Of a stretch of 64,000 bases of DNA, positions 34,648-42,649 are shown one piece after another. Made by a program: the position numbers and the translations under genes. Each line of letters opens with the position of its first letter. The stretch's first letter is position 1. The stretch covers positions 1,178,001 through 1,242,000 of the forward strand of contig CAVWTN010000002.1 of the NCBI GenBank assembly GCA_963757945.1, given 5' to 3'. This DNA is from CAVWTN01 sp963757945 (GTDB taxonomy: Bacteria; Vulcanimicrobiota; Vulcanimicrobiia; Vulcanimicrobiales; Vulcanimicrobiaceae). The notes beneath the pieces are model-generated. The model saw only the letters and a list, made by a program, of their open reading frames with translations. It ran no database searches and was not told where the DNA came from.

Positions 34648-36015
34648 TTACCGGTAAAGATCCTCGGCAGAGACGCCACGAACACCCGCGCGCGCCGCGA
34701 CGTCCGGGCGCACGCCGCCGCGGCCGACGAGCAGTCGCGGGATACTCGGCGCATCCAAGACCGCGGCGTTGCGCTCGAGATCGTTCAGCACGGCTTCACC
34801 CAACGGCTCACGCCGCCACTTCACGGAACCGATGAATGTCGGCCGCCGCGCCGCCGTGCCGACAATGTCGATCTCATGTTGCCCGTCGCTCGACCACCAC
34901 GACGACACCGCATCACCCGGCAGATCGCCGGCAGCGATCAGGTAACGCGCATAGCTGCGCGCGATTTCTTCGAAGGCAGGACCCATGTAGTCGTCGAGGC
35001 CGGTCATGATGTTCTCGATGACTTTGTGACCAAGGCCGCGATCGATCGCGCCGCGCTGTGGCGCGATGAAGCGAAAGTAGAAGCGGTAGTATGGATCTCC
35101 GATCGCGTAGGACGCGCGCCGCGATTTCGCGGCGTTCTCGGTCGCCGGAACGCGCCGCTCGAGCAAGTCGAGGTCGAGGAGCCGCTGGATCGTGCGGTCG
35201 GTCGTGATGTTCGCTTGCGAGCGGATCTCGCTGTGTTTGGTAGCTCCGAGCGCAACGGCTTGCAGCGCGCGATACGGCGCGCGCGCATCTTCGAGATCGG
35301 TCGAGAGCGTGAGCTCCGCAGCGTCGACGAGCGAACTTGCGGGGTCGCCGAATAGCGCGAGCAGGTTCGCACGAACATCCAACTCGGCGTTCCATTGCCG
35401 CAAGTAGAGCGGCGTCCCGCCGAGGATCGAGTAGACGCGGGCTTTGTCTTCGCCCGAGAGTGTCGGCGTAAAGAGCGCCGCCGTGCGGTAGTCGAGCGGC
35501 CGGACATGAAATTTCGCCGTGAAACGCTGGTGCAGCGGCGCCGCGGCGCCGTCGAGCTTTTCCATGAACCGCTGTGCCGACCCGCACAAGACCAACATGA
35601 TGTTGCTTGCGCGCCCGTGCTGGTCCCACCACCGTTGCACGATCGAGGGCAGCCCCGCCCTCGAGGCTGCGAGGTACGGAAACTCATCGAGAACGATGAC
35701 CAGCCGCTCGCCGCCGCGAGCGCTGAGGAACCCGAGAGCCTCGCCCCAGCCCGGGAAGTCGTAGCCCGGCGGGAGCGCGCCTTCGCCGAGGACCGCCCGC
35801 ACGGTGGCCGTGAAGCCCGAAAGCTCGCTTGCCTCTGTTTGCTGAGTGGCCTGGTAGTAGATCGTTGGTTTGCCGGTTGTGAATTGCTCGAGCAAGTAGG
35901 ACTTCCCGATGCGGCGCCGGCCGTATACAAGCACCAACTGCGCGTCGGCTTGCTCGTACCGCCGCTGGAGACCGCTGAGCTCTGCAGCTCGACCGATAAA
36001 CTGCTTATCAGGCAT
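34648..36015 (-). CDS. DUF234-type AAA ATPase with nuclease-like C-terminus
   Basis: 455-residue protein of the archaeal-type ATPase family. FIGRAAELSGLQRRY is followed by Walker A YGRRRIGKSYLLEQF, Walker B LVIVLDEFPYLA and sensor LVLCGSAQRFM. The C-terminal domain has HEIDIVG and FIGSVKW, which resemble the D...xxK of PD-(D/E)XK nucleases. The gene converges on the HTH antitoxin. Fragments of a close paralogue lie at 36.9 and 42.7 kb. A defence or toxin-like role is often suggested for this family but is not established. Confidence 0.82.
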   Translation of the reverse strand: MPDKQFIGRAAELSGLQRRYEQADAQLVLVYGRRRIGKSYLLEQFTTGKPTIYYQATQQTEASELSGFTATVRAVLGEGALPPGYDFPGWGEALGFLSARGGERLVIVLDEFPYLAASRAGLPSIVQRWWDQHGRASNIMLVLCGSAQRFMEKLDGAAAPLHQRFTAKFHVRPLDYRTAALFTPTLSGEDKARVYSILGGTPLYLRQWNAELDVRANLLALFGDPASSLVDAAELTLSTDLEDARAPYRALQAVALGATKHSEIRSQANITTDRTIQRLLDLDLLERRVPATENAAKSRRASYAIGDPYYRFYFRFIAPQRGAIDRGLGHKVIENIMTGLDDYMGPAFEEIARSYARYLIAAGDLPGDAVSSWWSSDGQHEIDIVGTAARRPTFIGSVKWRREPLGEAVLNDLERNAAVLDAPSIPRLLVGRGGVRPDVAARAGVRGVSAEDLYR

Positions 36016-36024
36016 GTTGCTTCA

Positions 36025-36059
36025 GGAGCAGTATGCTCCGGGAGCAGCGAAGTTGTCAA
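36025..36059 (-). promoter_or_regulatory. ATPase promoter with overlapping palindromic operator
   Basis: Leftward -35 TTGACA (36054-36059), 18-base spacer and -10 CATACT (36030-36035). The perfect palindrome GGAGCA-3-TGCTCC (36025-36039) covers the -10, with GGAGCAG repeated at 36041. This layout suggests repression of the ATPase gene, which starts 10 bases downstream of the palindrome. Confidence 0.5.
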
Positions 36060-36139
36060 GACCGATCATCCCTGGCTCGTTGGTTGGTTCATAGGGAATT
36101 GAAGCCTCCTCTCGGAGAATCCACAATTCGATCTATTAC

Positions 36140-36168
36140 TTGTCCTTCTGAGCATGATTTGCTACTAT
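36140..36168 (+). promoter_or_regulatory. Predicted promoter of the AbiEi-like gene
   Basis: TTGTCC (36140-36145), 17-base spacer, TACTAT (36163-36168). The RNA would start about 8 bases before ATG 36183, giving a very short leader. Confidence 0.4.
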
Positions 36169-36182
36169 TTCAGGTAGATACG

Positions 36183-36779
36183 ATGACTGCTACAGCCAAG
36201 ATCGAACGGCGAATTGCTCTGGCCCCGTCGGGGAAGGTTTTTACCGTCGACGACTTCCTAGGATTCGCATCTCCCGCGGCGGTGAAGAGCACGCTCTCCC
36301 GCCTGAGCAAGCGAGGCGTGATCGATCGCGCCCGCCGTGGGCTTTACTTTAAGCCGAGAATCTCTCGGTTCGGTCGAGTGACCCTGAGGGCAGAAGACAT
36401 CGCGCTAGCGGCGGCGCAGGGGAAGGCGCCTGGTCCAGCCGGACCAAGTGCGGCCTCGTCGCTGGGTCTTAGCACGCAGATCCCGCCTTGTCCGACGATC
36501 GCCGTTGTCGGCAACCGTCCCGTCTCCGTGCCCGACGTTCGATTTGTCGAGCGCTCCAACGTTGAGCGCGTTGCCGCGGGTCTACGGCCATTAGAGATTG
36601 CGCTCCTCGAGGTGCTTCGTGACGACTTAAAGTGGGTCGAAGTCTCGGAGCCTGCTGTCGGTGCTCGGCTACGCGAACTCATTGCCAATGGCGATGTTAG
36701 CGAGCGGCGAGTCCGCCGTGCGGCCAAACACGAGCCCCGACGTGTCGCACTGAAGCTCGAAGAACTGCTTTCAGCCTAA
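36183..36779 (+). CDS. AbiEi-like type IV antitoxin (DUF6088)
   Basis: 198 residues. An N-terminal winged helix-turn-helix (VFTVDDFLGFASPAAVKSTL, SRLSKRGVIDRARRGLYF) and a C-terminal AbiEi antitoxin part (PDVRFVERSN, LRPLEIALLEVLRDDLKW). The family normally pairs with an AbiEii nucleotidyltransferase toxin encoded just downstream. Here only the first codons of such a gene remain (36790), so the antitoxin is an orphan next to the defence island border. Confidence 0.8.
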   Translation: MTATAKIERRIALAPSGKVFTVDDFLGFASPAAVKSTLSRLSKRGVIDRARRGLYFKPRISRFGRVTLRAEDIALAAAQGKAPGPAGPSAASSLGLSTQIPPCPTIAVVGNRPVSVPDVRFVERSNVERVAAGLRPLEIALLEVLRDDLKWVEVSEPAVGARLRELIANGDVSERRVRRAAKHEPRRVALKLEELLSA

Positions 36780-36789
36780 TGTCGCGCTG

Positions 36790-36876
36790 ATGGCTCTATT
36801 GCGCAATGTGCCTGATGATTTTGCCGCGCCTGTTGAACGCGCAGCCAAGCAGTTAGACTACCTCTCGGTGAGTTCC
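36790..36876 (+). pseudogene. AbiEii toxin gene, 5' fragment only
   Basis: ATG 36790, right after the AbiEi stop, encodes ALLRNVPDDFAAPVERAAKQ and LDYLSV, the usual first helix of an AbiEii-type toxin. The similarity then ends and the sequence passes into the ATPase fragment at 36886. More than 200 codons of the toxin are missing, so this is a truncation at the island border. Confidence 0.55.
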
Positions 36877-36885
36877 GCACATAAT

Positions 36886-37034
36886 CGACGAGCGAACTTG
36901 CGGGGTCTGGTCGCCGAAGAGTGCGAGCAGGCTTGTGCGCACATCGAGCTCGGCGTTCCATTGCCGCTGATAGAGCGGCGTCCCGCCGAGGATTGAGTAG
37001 ACGCGCGTATTGTCTGCGCCGGAGAGGCAGTCGG
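36886..37034 (-). pseudogene. Fragment of a second DUF234 ATPase gene (middle part)
   Basis: On the minus strand it encodes LSGADNTRVYSILGGTPLYQ, RQWNAELDVRTSLLALFGD, nearly the same as the intact ATPase at 35322-35470. It is cut on both sides: by the AbiEii remnant on the left and by the TIR-SAVED stop on the right. Confidence 0.8.
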
Positions 37035-38255
37035 TCAAGCTAAAGCCGTCGCCGCAACGTATGGGACCTTTTCCGCGGGGCAGAACTCGTATGTCGTGAT
37101 CGATGAAAACGTGTTCAGCTCTTCTGCGAGCAGCACACCAAGGCCAACTGGGCCGGCGATGAACAGGTGGACTGTACCCATGACACGGTACCGAGATCGA
37201 GCGACCCGGAGCACGGTGACGATCTTTCGAACGATGTGTCCAGCCTGACCGCTCGTCAGCCGGTGCGTGAAAGTTTCCAGCCTTACGTCGATAAGGGCGC
37301 GGACTGCTGGCAACGAAGCCGATGAGCGGTCAAATGCGGGGCGTGCGTCATCGGTGATGGATACCAGAAGAGCGAGATCCTGCGATAGAACATCACGGGA
37401 CTCGAGCGAATCCACGCATGCTATTTCTACATCATCGCCCGCAAGTGACCAAATCGTTACATCACGGTCCGTACGCGATTGCGCCCAATCAAGACGGATT
37501 TGCTTTGGTGAAGCAAAGGCACGCCCTAACGCAATGGCGGCGGGCATGCCCAACAAGCCGTCTCCGATCAATCGACTGCCCGGCAATTGCTGGCTAACCG
37601 CCTCGTACACGTCGCTCAGTGCTGGCGTCAGCTCGTCTTTCCAGACCTCAGGATCCGCACAATGGGCCCGAAAGCGATCCGACCAATCGAGACTCAAGAG
37701 CGCCGATGCGTCAAAACCGGGCCGCCGAAGCGCGTTTAGCCTCAACCGGTAAGTCGCTCCCGTCGACACGCCAGCTCGACTTTGCTCGAGGCTCAGCGCC
37801 AATACCCTCTTCGCAACCTGGCGGCCGTGATCGCCCAGGAACGTCCCCGTCTCACTTGGCCGCATCAGGTTCCAGCGGGCTAAGTCGTCGGCACCGAAGC
37901 GATTCCCAACGATACCTGCGATCTCGTCGTAGTTTACGCCCGCCCCAAGAACCGGAACGATATAAAAACTGGGATCTCGACGCTTGCGCGCAAAGAGCTC
38001 CGGAATCTCAACTTCAAGGATTATCGGCGAACCGCGCGTTTCTCGGGTTATGAAGAGCACAGCACCGCCCGTTTCGTCGCTGCTGATGACGCGGCGAATC
38101 TCGTCCTCCGTTCGCTCGGTTGCCAGGTCATCTATGTCAAGCCACGTCGTAACGCCACGATGACGTAGTGCTCGCGTGATTATCCGTACATCGCTGGCAT
38201 TTTGGCGTCGATAGCTGATTAAGCAGCGACGTAAGCCACCGAGAATGTTGTTCAC
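37035..38255 (-). CDS. TIR-SAVED CBASS effector
   Basis: 406 residues. The N-terminal TIR domain (about 8-105) shows CLISYRRQNASD, HRGVTTWLDIDDL, GGAVLFITRET and IILEVEIPEL, with E81/E83 as candidate NADase glutamates. The C-terminal half is a SAVED cyclic-nucleotide sensor, ending in TVHLFIAGPVGLGVLLAEEL and TTYEF. In CBASS, SAVED binds a cyclic oligonucleotide and TIR-SAVED assembles to cleave NAD+ and stop infected cells. It is the last gene of the operon and overlaps the TRIP13 gene by 4 bases. Confidence 0.88.
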   Translation of the reverse strand: MNNILGGLRRCLISYRRQNASDVRIITRALRHRGVTTWLDIDDLATERTEDEIRRVISSDETGGAVLFITRETRGSPIILEVEIPELFARKRRDPSFYIVPVLGAGVNYDEIAGIVGNRFGADDLARWNLMRPSETGTFLGDHGRQVAKRVLALSLEQSRAGVSTGATYRLRLNALRRPGFDASALLSLDWSDRFRAHCADPEVWKDELTPALSDVYEAVSQQLPGSRLIGDGLLGMPAAIALGRAFASPKQIRLDWAQSRTDRDVTIWSLAGDDVEIACVDSLESRDVLSQDLALLVSITDDARPAFDRSSASLPAVRALIDVRLETFTHRLTSGQAGHIVRKIVTVLRVARSRYRVMGTVHLFIAGPVGLGVLLAEELNTFSSITTYEFCPAEKVPYVAATALA

Positions 38256-39178
38256 CCACCCGTTGTCTCTTGAAATGCCGGCGTCGCGCTGACCGTCTTA
38301 AGAACCTCGACAGCCAAGTCATAGGAAACGCGCGCATCCGGAAAAGCTGCGATCAGGAGGGCCGGCAAGAATCTCTGCGTTAAATCGGAGTACGTAAAAC
38401 CAACGGAGCCGGAGGATGGCCCGGTCGCCAGGACCAGGCCGTCAATCTGCGCCTTGGAAAACGCGCTTCCGAAGGCCTTTTCCAACACGAGCCGCCGCTG
38501 CTCACCACACGGCCGACCGAACACGATGATTTCCGCCGCGCGCCTCCGCACAGCCGGATCGAGCGCGCCGACGCGATTGGTCGCGAGGAGCACGGCGACC
38601 GGCAGCTCCGCGCGGGTCAGATCATCGATGCCACGAATGAGGGCGTTGACCCCAGCACGATCCTCATGATGCATCTGCGCGGTCTCACGCGATTGAGCCA
38701 ACGCATCCGCCTCATCAATGAAAAGGATCGTGCCGGCGCGTGCGCGGGAACTGCCTGATTGCTTCTTCGCGCGTGCCGCCGCAGCGACCTCGGTGAACGC
38801 GTTGCTAATGAGCTTCGTCATTTCGCCGACCAGCCCGGATCCGCGTGAGGTCAAACTGAGGCGATAGAGGGTGACCGGTAACTCTGTATTCCGAGATACG
38901 CGATCACCAACAGTCTCCGCGACTTCCGTTTTGCCCGTGCCGACATCGCCGGCAAGAATGAATACCGGCTGACGACCTCGTAACCGTTCTGCGAGCGCTT
39001 CGCCGAGTGGGCCATTCTTGCGCACCCAGCCCTCGATACTGTGCGGATCAAGCACCAATGTGATGTTTTTTTCGAGGCGCGTCTTTTGTCCGTCGATACC
39101 GACAAGCTTCTCATAGCGCCGTTTCGCGCCCAGATCCGGGAACTCGACGGCATCAAGGACCGATAACTTATCGGTCAT
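38252..39178 (-). CDS. cap6: TRIP13-like AAA+ ATPase (CBASS Cap6)
   Basis: 308-residue AAA+ protein. ILAGDVGTGKTEVAE is Walker A (residues 75-89), ILFIDEADAL is Walker B (151-160), LLATNRVGALDPAVRRR carries sensor 1 and the arginine finger. In HORMA-containing CBASS, Cap6 disassembles the HORMA-CD-NTase complex and limits signalling. It overlaps HORMA and TIR-SAVED genes by 4 bases on either side. Confidence 0.9.
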   Translation of the reverse strand: MTDKLSVLDAVEFPDLGAKRRYEKLVGIDGQKTRLEKNITLVLDPHSIEGWVRKNGPLGEALAERLRGRQPVFILAGDVGTGKTEVAETVGDRVSRNTELPVTLYRLSLTSRGSGLVGEMTKLISNAFTEVAAAARAKKQSGSSRARAGTILFIDEADALAQSRETAQMHHEDRAGVNALIRGIDDLTRAELPVAVLLATNRVGALDPAVRRRAAEIIVFGRPCGEQRRLVLEKAFGSAFSKAQIDGLVLATGPSSGSVGFTYSDLTQRFLPALLIAAFPDARVSYDLAVEVLKTVSATPAFQETTGG

Positions 39179-39681
39179 TTCGAAGTCAGCACCGTTCGGT
39201 AGACACCTTGTCCGTTCGAAGAATAGGACTTTTCGTTTACCCAGATTCCGCCGCCAACTCCTGGCTTATCTGCGACGCCGCGAATGAACGGCAGCGTTGC
39301 CTCGAAATCGTCGCGCTGCTTCTGCGTCAGGTTGAACCAACTATCTGTATACGATAGGAATGTGTAAAATGTCGCGCCGGCGACATTTTCGCCCGGCGGC
39401 ACGCGCCCTGGACGATCGTCCATTGCCAGGAGCGATCGCTGAGTATATTTCAACGTCGGTGGCACGTGATCGGTGCCACGGCGAAAACCATAGGTAATCT
39501 CCTTCAAGTAGCTGGCGGCAAGCAACATTTCAGCTTCGGTGCCGTAACGTTCAATCTGGGCCGAAGATGGCGAGCCATAAAAGAGCCGCATCTGCTCCAG
39601 GTCCGTGCGGATCTTCGAAACGACGTACCGGACGTCAGTCTTGGTGAAGGTCGCGGTTCTCGAAGCGGACCAGCTCATCAT
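39175..39681 (-). CDS. cap7: Bacterial HORMA domain protein (CBASS Cap7)
   Basis: 168 residues from ATG 39681, which overlaps the CD-NTase stop (ATGA). TFTKTDVRYVVSKIRTDLEQ at the start, AEMLLAASYLKEITYGFRRG and a C-terminal GIWVNEKSYSSNGQGVYRTV seat-belt-like end match small bacterial HORMA proteins. The position between CD-NTase and TRIP13 strengthens the call. HORMA activates the CD-NTase when it binds a target peptide. Confidence 0.82.
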   Translation of the reverse strand: MMSWSASRTATFTKTDVRYVVSKIRTDLEQMRLFYGSPSSAQIERYGTEAEMLLAASYLKEITYGFRRGTDHVPPTLKYTQRSLLAMDDRPGRVPPGENVAGATFYTFLSYTDSWFNLTQKQRDDFEATLPFIRGVADKPGVGGGIWVNEKSYSSNGQGVYRTVLTSK

Positions 39682-40652
39682 GCGGCTCCAAAGCTGGGTC
39701 CGAAGACCGTCCGCCATTGCTGGACGGCCGCACCTTTTGTGGTGGCAAAACGCGCATAAGTAATAGCATCGAGGGCATCACTCGCGGCTTCGACCAGCCG
39801 AGTGCGATCAGCTTCCGTGTACCGCCACACAATATTATTTTGGTGGTTCACCGGATCGTAGATACGAATAGGCGAGGCCTCTTTCGGGATTTCGGAGAGC
39901 TTGCAGTAGTCGGTGAACGCAATCGTCTCACGGAGTCCACTTTTTACGATGTACGCGAATACATCGCTGAGCGCGTGCGTATAGTCCGACCCATCGAGCC
40001 CGCGATCGAAGAGGTGCGCTACGATCAGTTCGAGCATGAAGGACTTACAACGGAAGTCCTGATCGTTAAGCTTTTGTTGCCGTGACCACCATTTCATGAA
40101 GCGAATGATCTGACGGTAATGACGCGGATATTTTGCTTTGCGTGTGCGCACGAATTCGATATGCTGCGTAACGTTCGTCAGGACGCGTTCGCCCGTATCC
40201 TTGGCGATGAGGTAGCCAGCGTCACCCGGACCATCATCATAGAGGATCGGGACCACGTCGATGTCGAGGCCCGTGCCGACGAAACTCAGCGTAACGCAGT
40301 TGAGCTTCGTCTTGAACTGATCAGGACGTAGGTTAGGGTTTGCCTGGCGCAGCAACGTCTCCAGTACGGTCAGCAAATCCGGCGTGCTTTTGGGTGCGGA
40401 AGCCGCCCGGAGGTAGACGGCGACGTCGACATCGTTGATCGTACGTAGGGCGGTGCCCTTCGCGAGGCTACCGGCATTTCGGATTTTTACCAGGGCAATA
40501 TCAGGGTGCCGCTTGATATGGTCCGTAAGGGTATCCTTAAGGCGATTGACCTGGCCACGCTCCTCCTCCACGTCGGCCATGCGCATGTTCACGCGGCTTT
40601 CGGCGAAGTCGGCCAGGTCCTCATGGGTAACTTTCTGGACAACGGTCTCCAA
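39678..40652 (-). CDS. CD-NTase (cGAS/DncV-like nucleotidyltransferase)
   Basis: 324 residues from TTG 40652, six bases after AAAGGGG. GSLAKGTALRTINDVDVAVY (61-80) is the GS...DXD active site, and LDIDVVPIL (129-137) has the third Asp. It makes the cyclic oligonucleotide second messenger on infection. HORMA/TRIP13 systems usually use clade C or D enzymes that make cyclic tri-adenylate; the clade cannot be settled by eye. It is the first gene of the leftward CBASS operon. Confidence 0.92.
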   Translation of the reverse strand: METVVQKVTHEDLADFAESRVNMRMADVEEERGQVNRLKDTLTDHIKRHPDIALVKIRNAGSLAKGTALRTINDVDVAVYLRAASAPKSTPDLLTVLETLLRQANPNLRPDQFKTKLNCVTLSFVGTGLDIDVVPILYDDGPGDAGYLIAKDTGERVLTNVTQHIEFVRTRKAKYPRHYRQIIRFMKWWSRQQKLNDQDFRCKSFMLELIVAHLFDRGLDGSDYTHALSDVFAYIVKSGLRETIAFTDYCKLSEIPKEASPIRIYDPVNHQNNIVWRYTEADRTRLVEAASDALDAITYARFATTKGAAVQQWRTVFGPSFGAA

Positions 40653-40698
40653 GATCGGCCCCTTTCAGCAAGGGCTTCCGCTAAGACTGGCACACCCA

Positions 40699-40726
40699 AT
40701 TATACACCTTTTCTGCTCACTTTCAA
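40699..40726 (-). promoter_or_regulatory. Predicted CBASS operon promoter
   Basis: Leftward -35 TTGAAA (40721-40726), 16-base spacer, -10 TATAAT (40699-40704), about 47 bases before the CD-NTase TTG. It is nearly perfect consensus, stronger than most promoters in the window. Confidence 0.65.
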
Positions 40727-40770
40727 CCCCCTATTCCGACCCTCCTTCTGACCCCTCATTGGCGCCTCTC

Positions 40771-40799
40771 TTGTGCCTTAATTGTGCATATTGTATAAA
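40771..40799 (+). promoter_or_regulatory. Predicted promoter of the RHH-peptidase operon
   Basis: TTGTGC (40771-40776), 17-base spacer, TATAAA (40794-40799), with a leader of about 40 bases before ATG 40845. TTGTGC is repeated at 40783-40788, within the spacer, and could be part of an operator for the ribbon-helix-helix protein. Confidence 0.6.
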
Positions 40800-40844
40800 T
40801 GGATAGTGTAGGACAGTCTTTAGAAGCCCTGATTGGAGCAATGC

Positions 40845-41045
40845 ATGCCGAGACTAAATGTTGAATTTTCAGACGAGATAAACACCGTGCTAGAAGAATT
40901 GGCCAAGAAGCAAGACACGACGAAAGCCGAAGTTCTTCGTCGCTCGATAGCGCTGGGAAAGTGGCTCCAGGACACAAAAGACGAGAAATCCCGAATACTT
41001 GTCGAACGCCCTGACGGGCAAGTCCGCGAAATTCTGCCTCTCTAG
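40845..41045 (+). CDS. Ribbon-helix-helix (CopG-like) DNA-binding protein
   Basis: 66 residues from ATG 40845, six bases after GGAG. The N-terminal strand PRLNVEFSDEINTVLEELAK and helix pair TTKAEVLRRSIALGKWL fit an RHH repressor or antitoxin; the tail (SRILVERPDGQVREILPL) may bind a partner. It is the first of four tightly packed rightward genes and probably autoregulates the divergent promoter region shared with CBASS. Confidence 0.75.
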   Translation: MPRLNVEFSDEINTVLEELAKKQDTTKAEVLRRSIALGKWLQDTKDEKSRILVERPDGQVREILPL

Positions 41046-41057
41046 AGATCGGGAACT

Positions 41058-41366
41058 GTGGATCCCAAGCCAGCTAAGGAACAAGCGAACGAGAATGAAC
41101 CCGAAGAGCATCTCGTCGTCATGGGAACGGTTCCAACCCTCCGCGACACTCCGTTTACCGAGCCGTATGTACGCGCGAAGGTCACGTTCCGTTTGATCTG
41201 GCTCTTCGCCGGCTCGGTCCTCGCCTCGTTCATTACGTTTTGGGTCTTCTCGTGCAGCAGGGATTGGCGAGACATCAAGGACGTTATCGAACTCGTTTTG
41301 ACTCCGGAAATTGCGATCTTAGGCACAGCGCTTGGATTCTATTTTGGAAACCCCGGCCGACCATAG
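41058..41366 (+). CDS. Small two-TM membrane protein
   Basis: 102 residues from GTG 41058. A soluble acidic N-terminus (about 40 residues), a first membrane helix (FRLIWLFAGSVLASFITFWV), a short charged loop and a second helix ending in LTPEIAILGTALGFYFGNPG. I know similar ends from small uncharacterised membrane proteins but not a function. It could anchor the system or act as a membrane effector. It overlaps the next gene's start. Confidence 0.65.
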   Translation: MDPKPAKEQANENEPEEHLVVMGTVPTLRDTPFTEPYVRAKVTFRLIWLFAGSVLASFITFWVFSCSRDWRDIKDVIELVLTPEIAILGTALGFYFGNPGRP

Positions 41367-41817
41367 CTCCCAAATTCGCGTCCAACGCCATTATTGGCCC
41401 GGCGTAGTGCTGAGCCTCTCTCCTGATCGCAAGCTAACGCCGATTCAGATCCAAAAATCGCTGTTTTTGATCGGCCAGAACCTTCAGGCGCTCATTGGGC
41501 CGAGTTTTTACACCTTTGAGCCTCACAACTACGGTCCATTTTCCGCAGAAATATACCGCGATATCGACGAACTCTGCGACGAAGGTTTCGTTACCGTACG
41601 AACGGTGGTTGGCCGTGACTGGAATGAGTATGAGAGTACGGCGTCCGGATTGGAAGTCGCATCGGGCATTATCCGCCGAATTCCAGCGCCGGCCCAAGAA
41701 TACATTTCCAACATCGTCAACTGGACACGTCGTACACCGTTCAACGAGCTATTGGGAGCTATCTATAAGGCCTACCCACAATTCGCGGTTCGTAGCGTGT
41801 TCAAGGTATTCGAATGA
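41332..41817 (+). CDS. SocA/Panacea-like (DUF4065-type) protein
   Basis: 161 residues from TTG 41332 (TTG 41344 also possible), starting inside the previous gene. LTPIQIQKSLFLIGQNL, FEPHNYGPFSAEIYRDIDEL and a C-terminal YPQFAVRSVFKVFE match the Panacea pattern. The founding member SocA is an antitoxin that delivers its toxin to the ClpXP protease. It overlaps the peptidase gene by ATGA, so an adaptor role for that peptidase is a reasonable guess. Confidence 0.55.
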   Translation: MDSILETPADHSSQIRVQRHYWPGVVLSLSPDRKLTPIQIQKSLFLIGQNLQALIGPSFYTFEPHNYGPFSAEIYRDIDELCDEGFVTVRTVVGRDWNEYESTASGLEVASGIIRRIPAPAQEYISNIVNWTRRTPFNELLGAIYKAYPQFAVRSVFKVFE

Positions 41818-42617
41818 CCTTGATAATTGGACTCCGTTGCACCGATGGCGTCGTCCTTGGAGCGGACGATGCGGCGACGTTCGGCAACGACCGAACGTCT
41901 ACCATTCGAGCGGCATTCAAGAAGATTCGTATCGTCGATGGAGTTTCGGCCGTCAGTGTCGCCGGCACGAACGGCTTGTTGCAACAATATGAGGACGTCT
42001 TAGCGGCTACACACAAGACCGATGCGTTCATTTCCAGTCGGCCTGTTCAGGCCATGAACACGCTTCGTGATGAATTCTTGGCACAGACGAATGCACAATT
42101 TCAGGTTGCGCAGTTGTTAGAAAGAGAACACGGCCCACGCGCTTGGGACAGCTGTTCCGGCGAAATTTTAGTGGCGACACGCATCGCGGGAAAGTATCGC
42201 CTCTACCACTACGACAAGCGGATGTCTCCGCAGGAGGTGACCGAGGAACTTCCATTTGTTGCGATCGGAAGCGGGCAGCAGACTGCAGACCCATTCATTG
42301 CCCATTTACGGCGCATTTATTATTCGCAACGGTGCCCCGACATCGCGCTCGGCGTCATGACCGTGGTTTGGACGCTAAAGCACGCTGCTGAAACAGGAGC
42401 CCCTAATGTTGGTAGTGGGCGGCACATAGTCACTCTCTCGACCAGCGGCGACGCGCCGCTAATTAGAGAACTTTCGGATGATCAACTGCAGGAGCATTAC
42501 GAGTTTATCGATCGTGCTGAGGAGATGATGCGCTCCGTCGCACGCCCCACTTGGCAAGAGACTTCGCCTCCAATTCCCTCGGCTCCAGCGGAATACGGCG
42601 AACCTAAGACGGCCTAG
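41814..42617 (+). CDS. Proteasome-beta/HslV-like Ntn hydrolase
   Basis: 267 residues. The protein begins MTLIIGLRCTDGVVLGADDA; removal of Met would expose Thr1, with Asp17 in GAD as in proteasome beta subunits and Lys in AFKKIRIVDG near the Lys33 position. AIGSGQQTADPFIAHL and VGSGRHIVTLS fit the rest of the fold. There is no propeptide. A C-terminal extension of about 50 residues is Pro-rich. No HslU or Mpa-like ATPase is in this operon. It is probably a self-compartmentalised or orphan peptidase. Confidence 0.78.
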   Translation: MTLIIGLRCTDGVVLGADDAATFGNDRTSTIRAAFKKIRIVDGVSAVSVAGTNGLLQQYEDVLAATHKTDAFISSRPVQAMNTLRDEFLAQTNAQFQVAQLLEREHGPRAWDSCSGEILVATRIAGKYRLYHYDKRMSPQEVTEELPFVAIGSGQQTADPFIAHLRRIYYSQRCPDIALGVMTVVWTLKHAAETGAPNVGSGRHIVTLSTSGDAPLIRELSDDQLQEHYEFIDRAEEMMRSVARPTWQETSPPIPSAPAEYGEPKTA

Positions 42618-42649
42618 CCGGTCACGGTCCGCGTGATTCGCTCGGGCCC

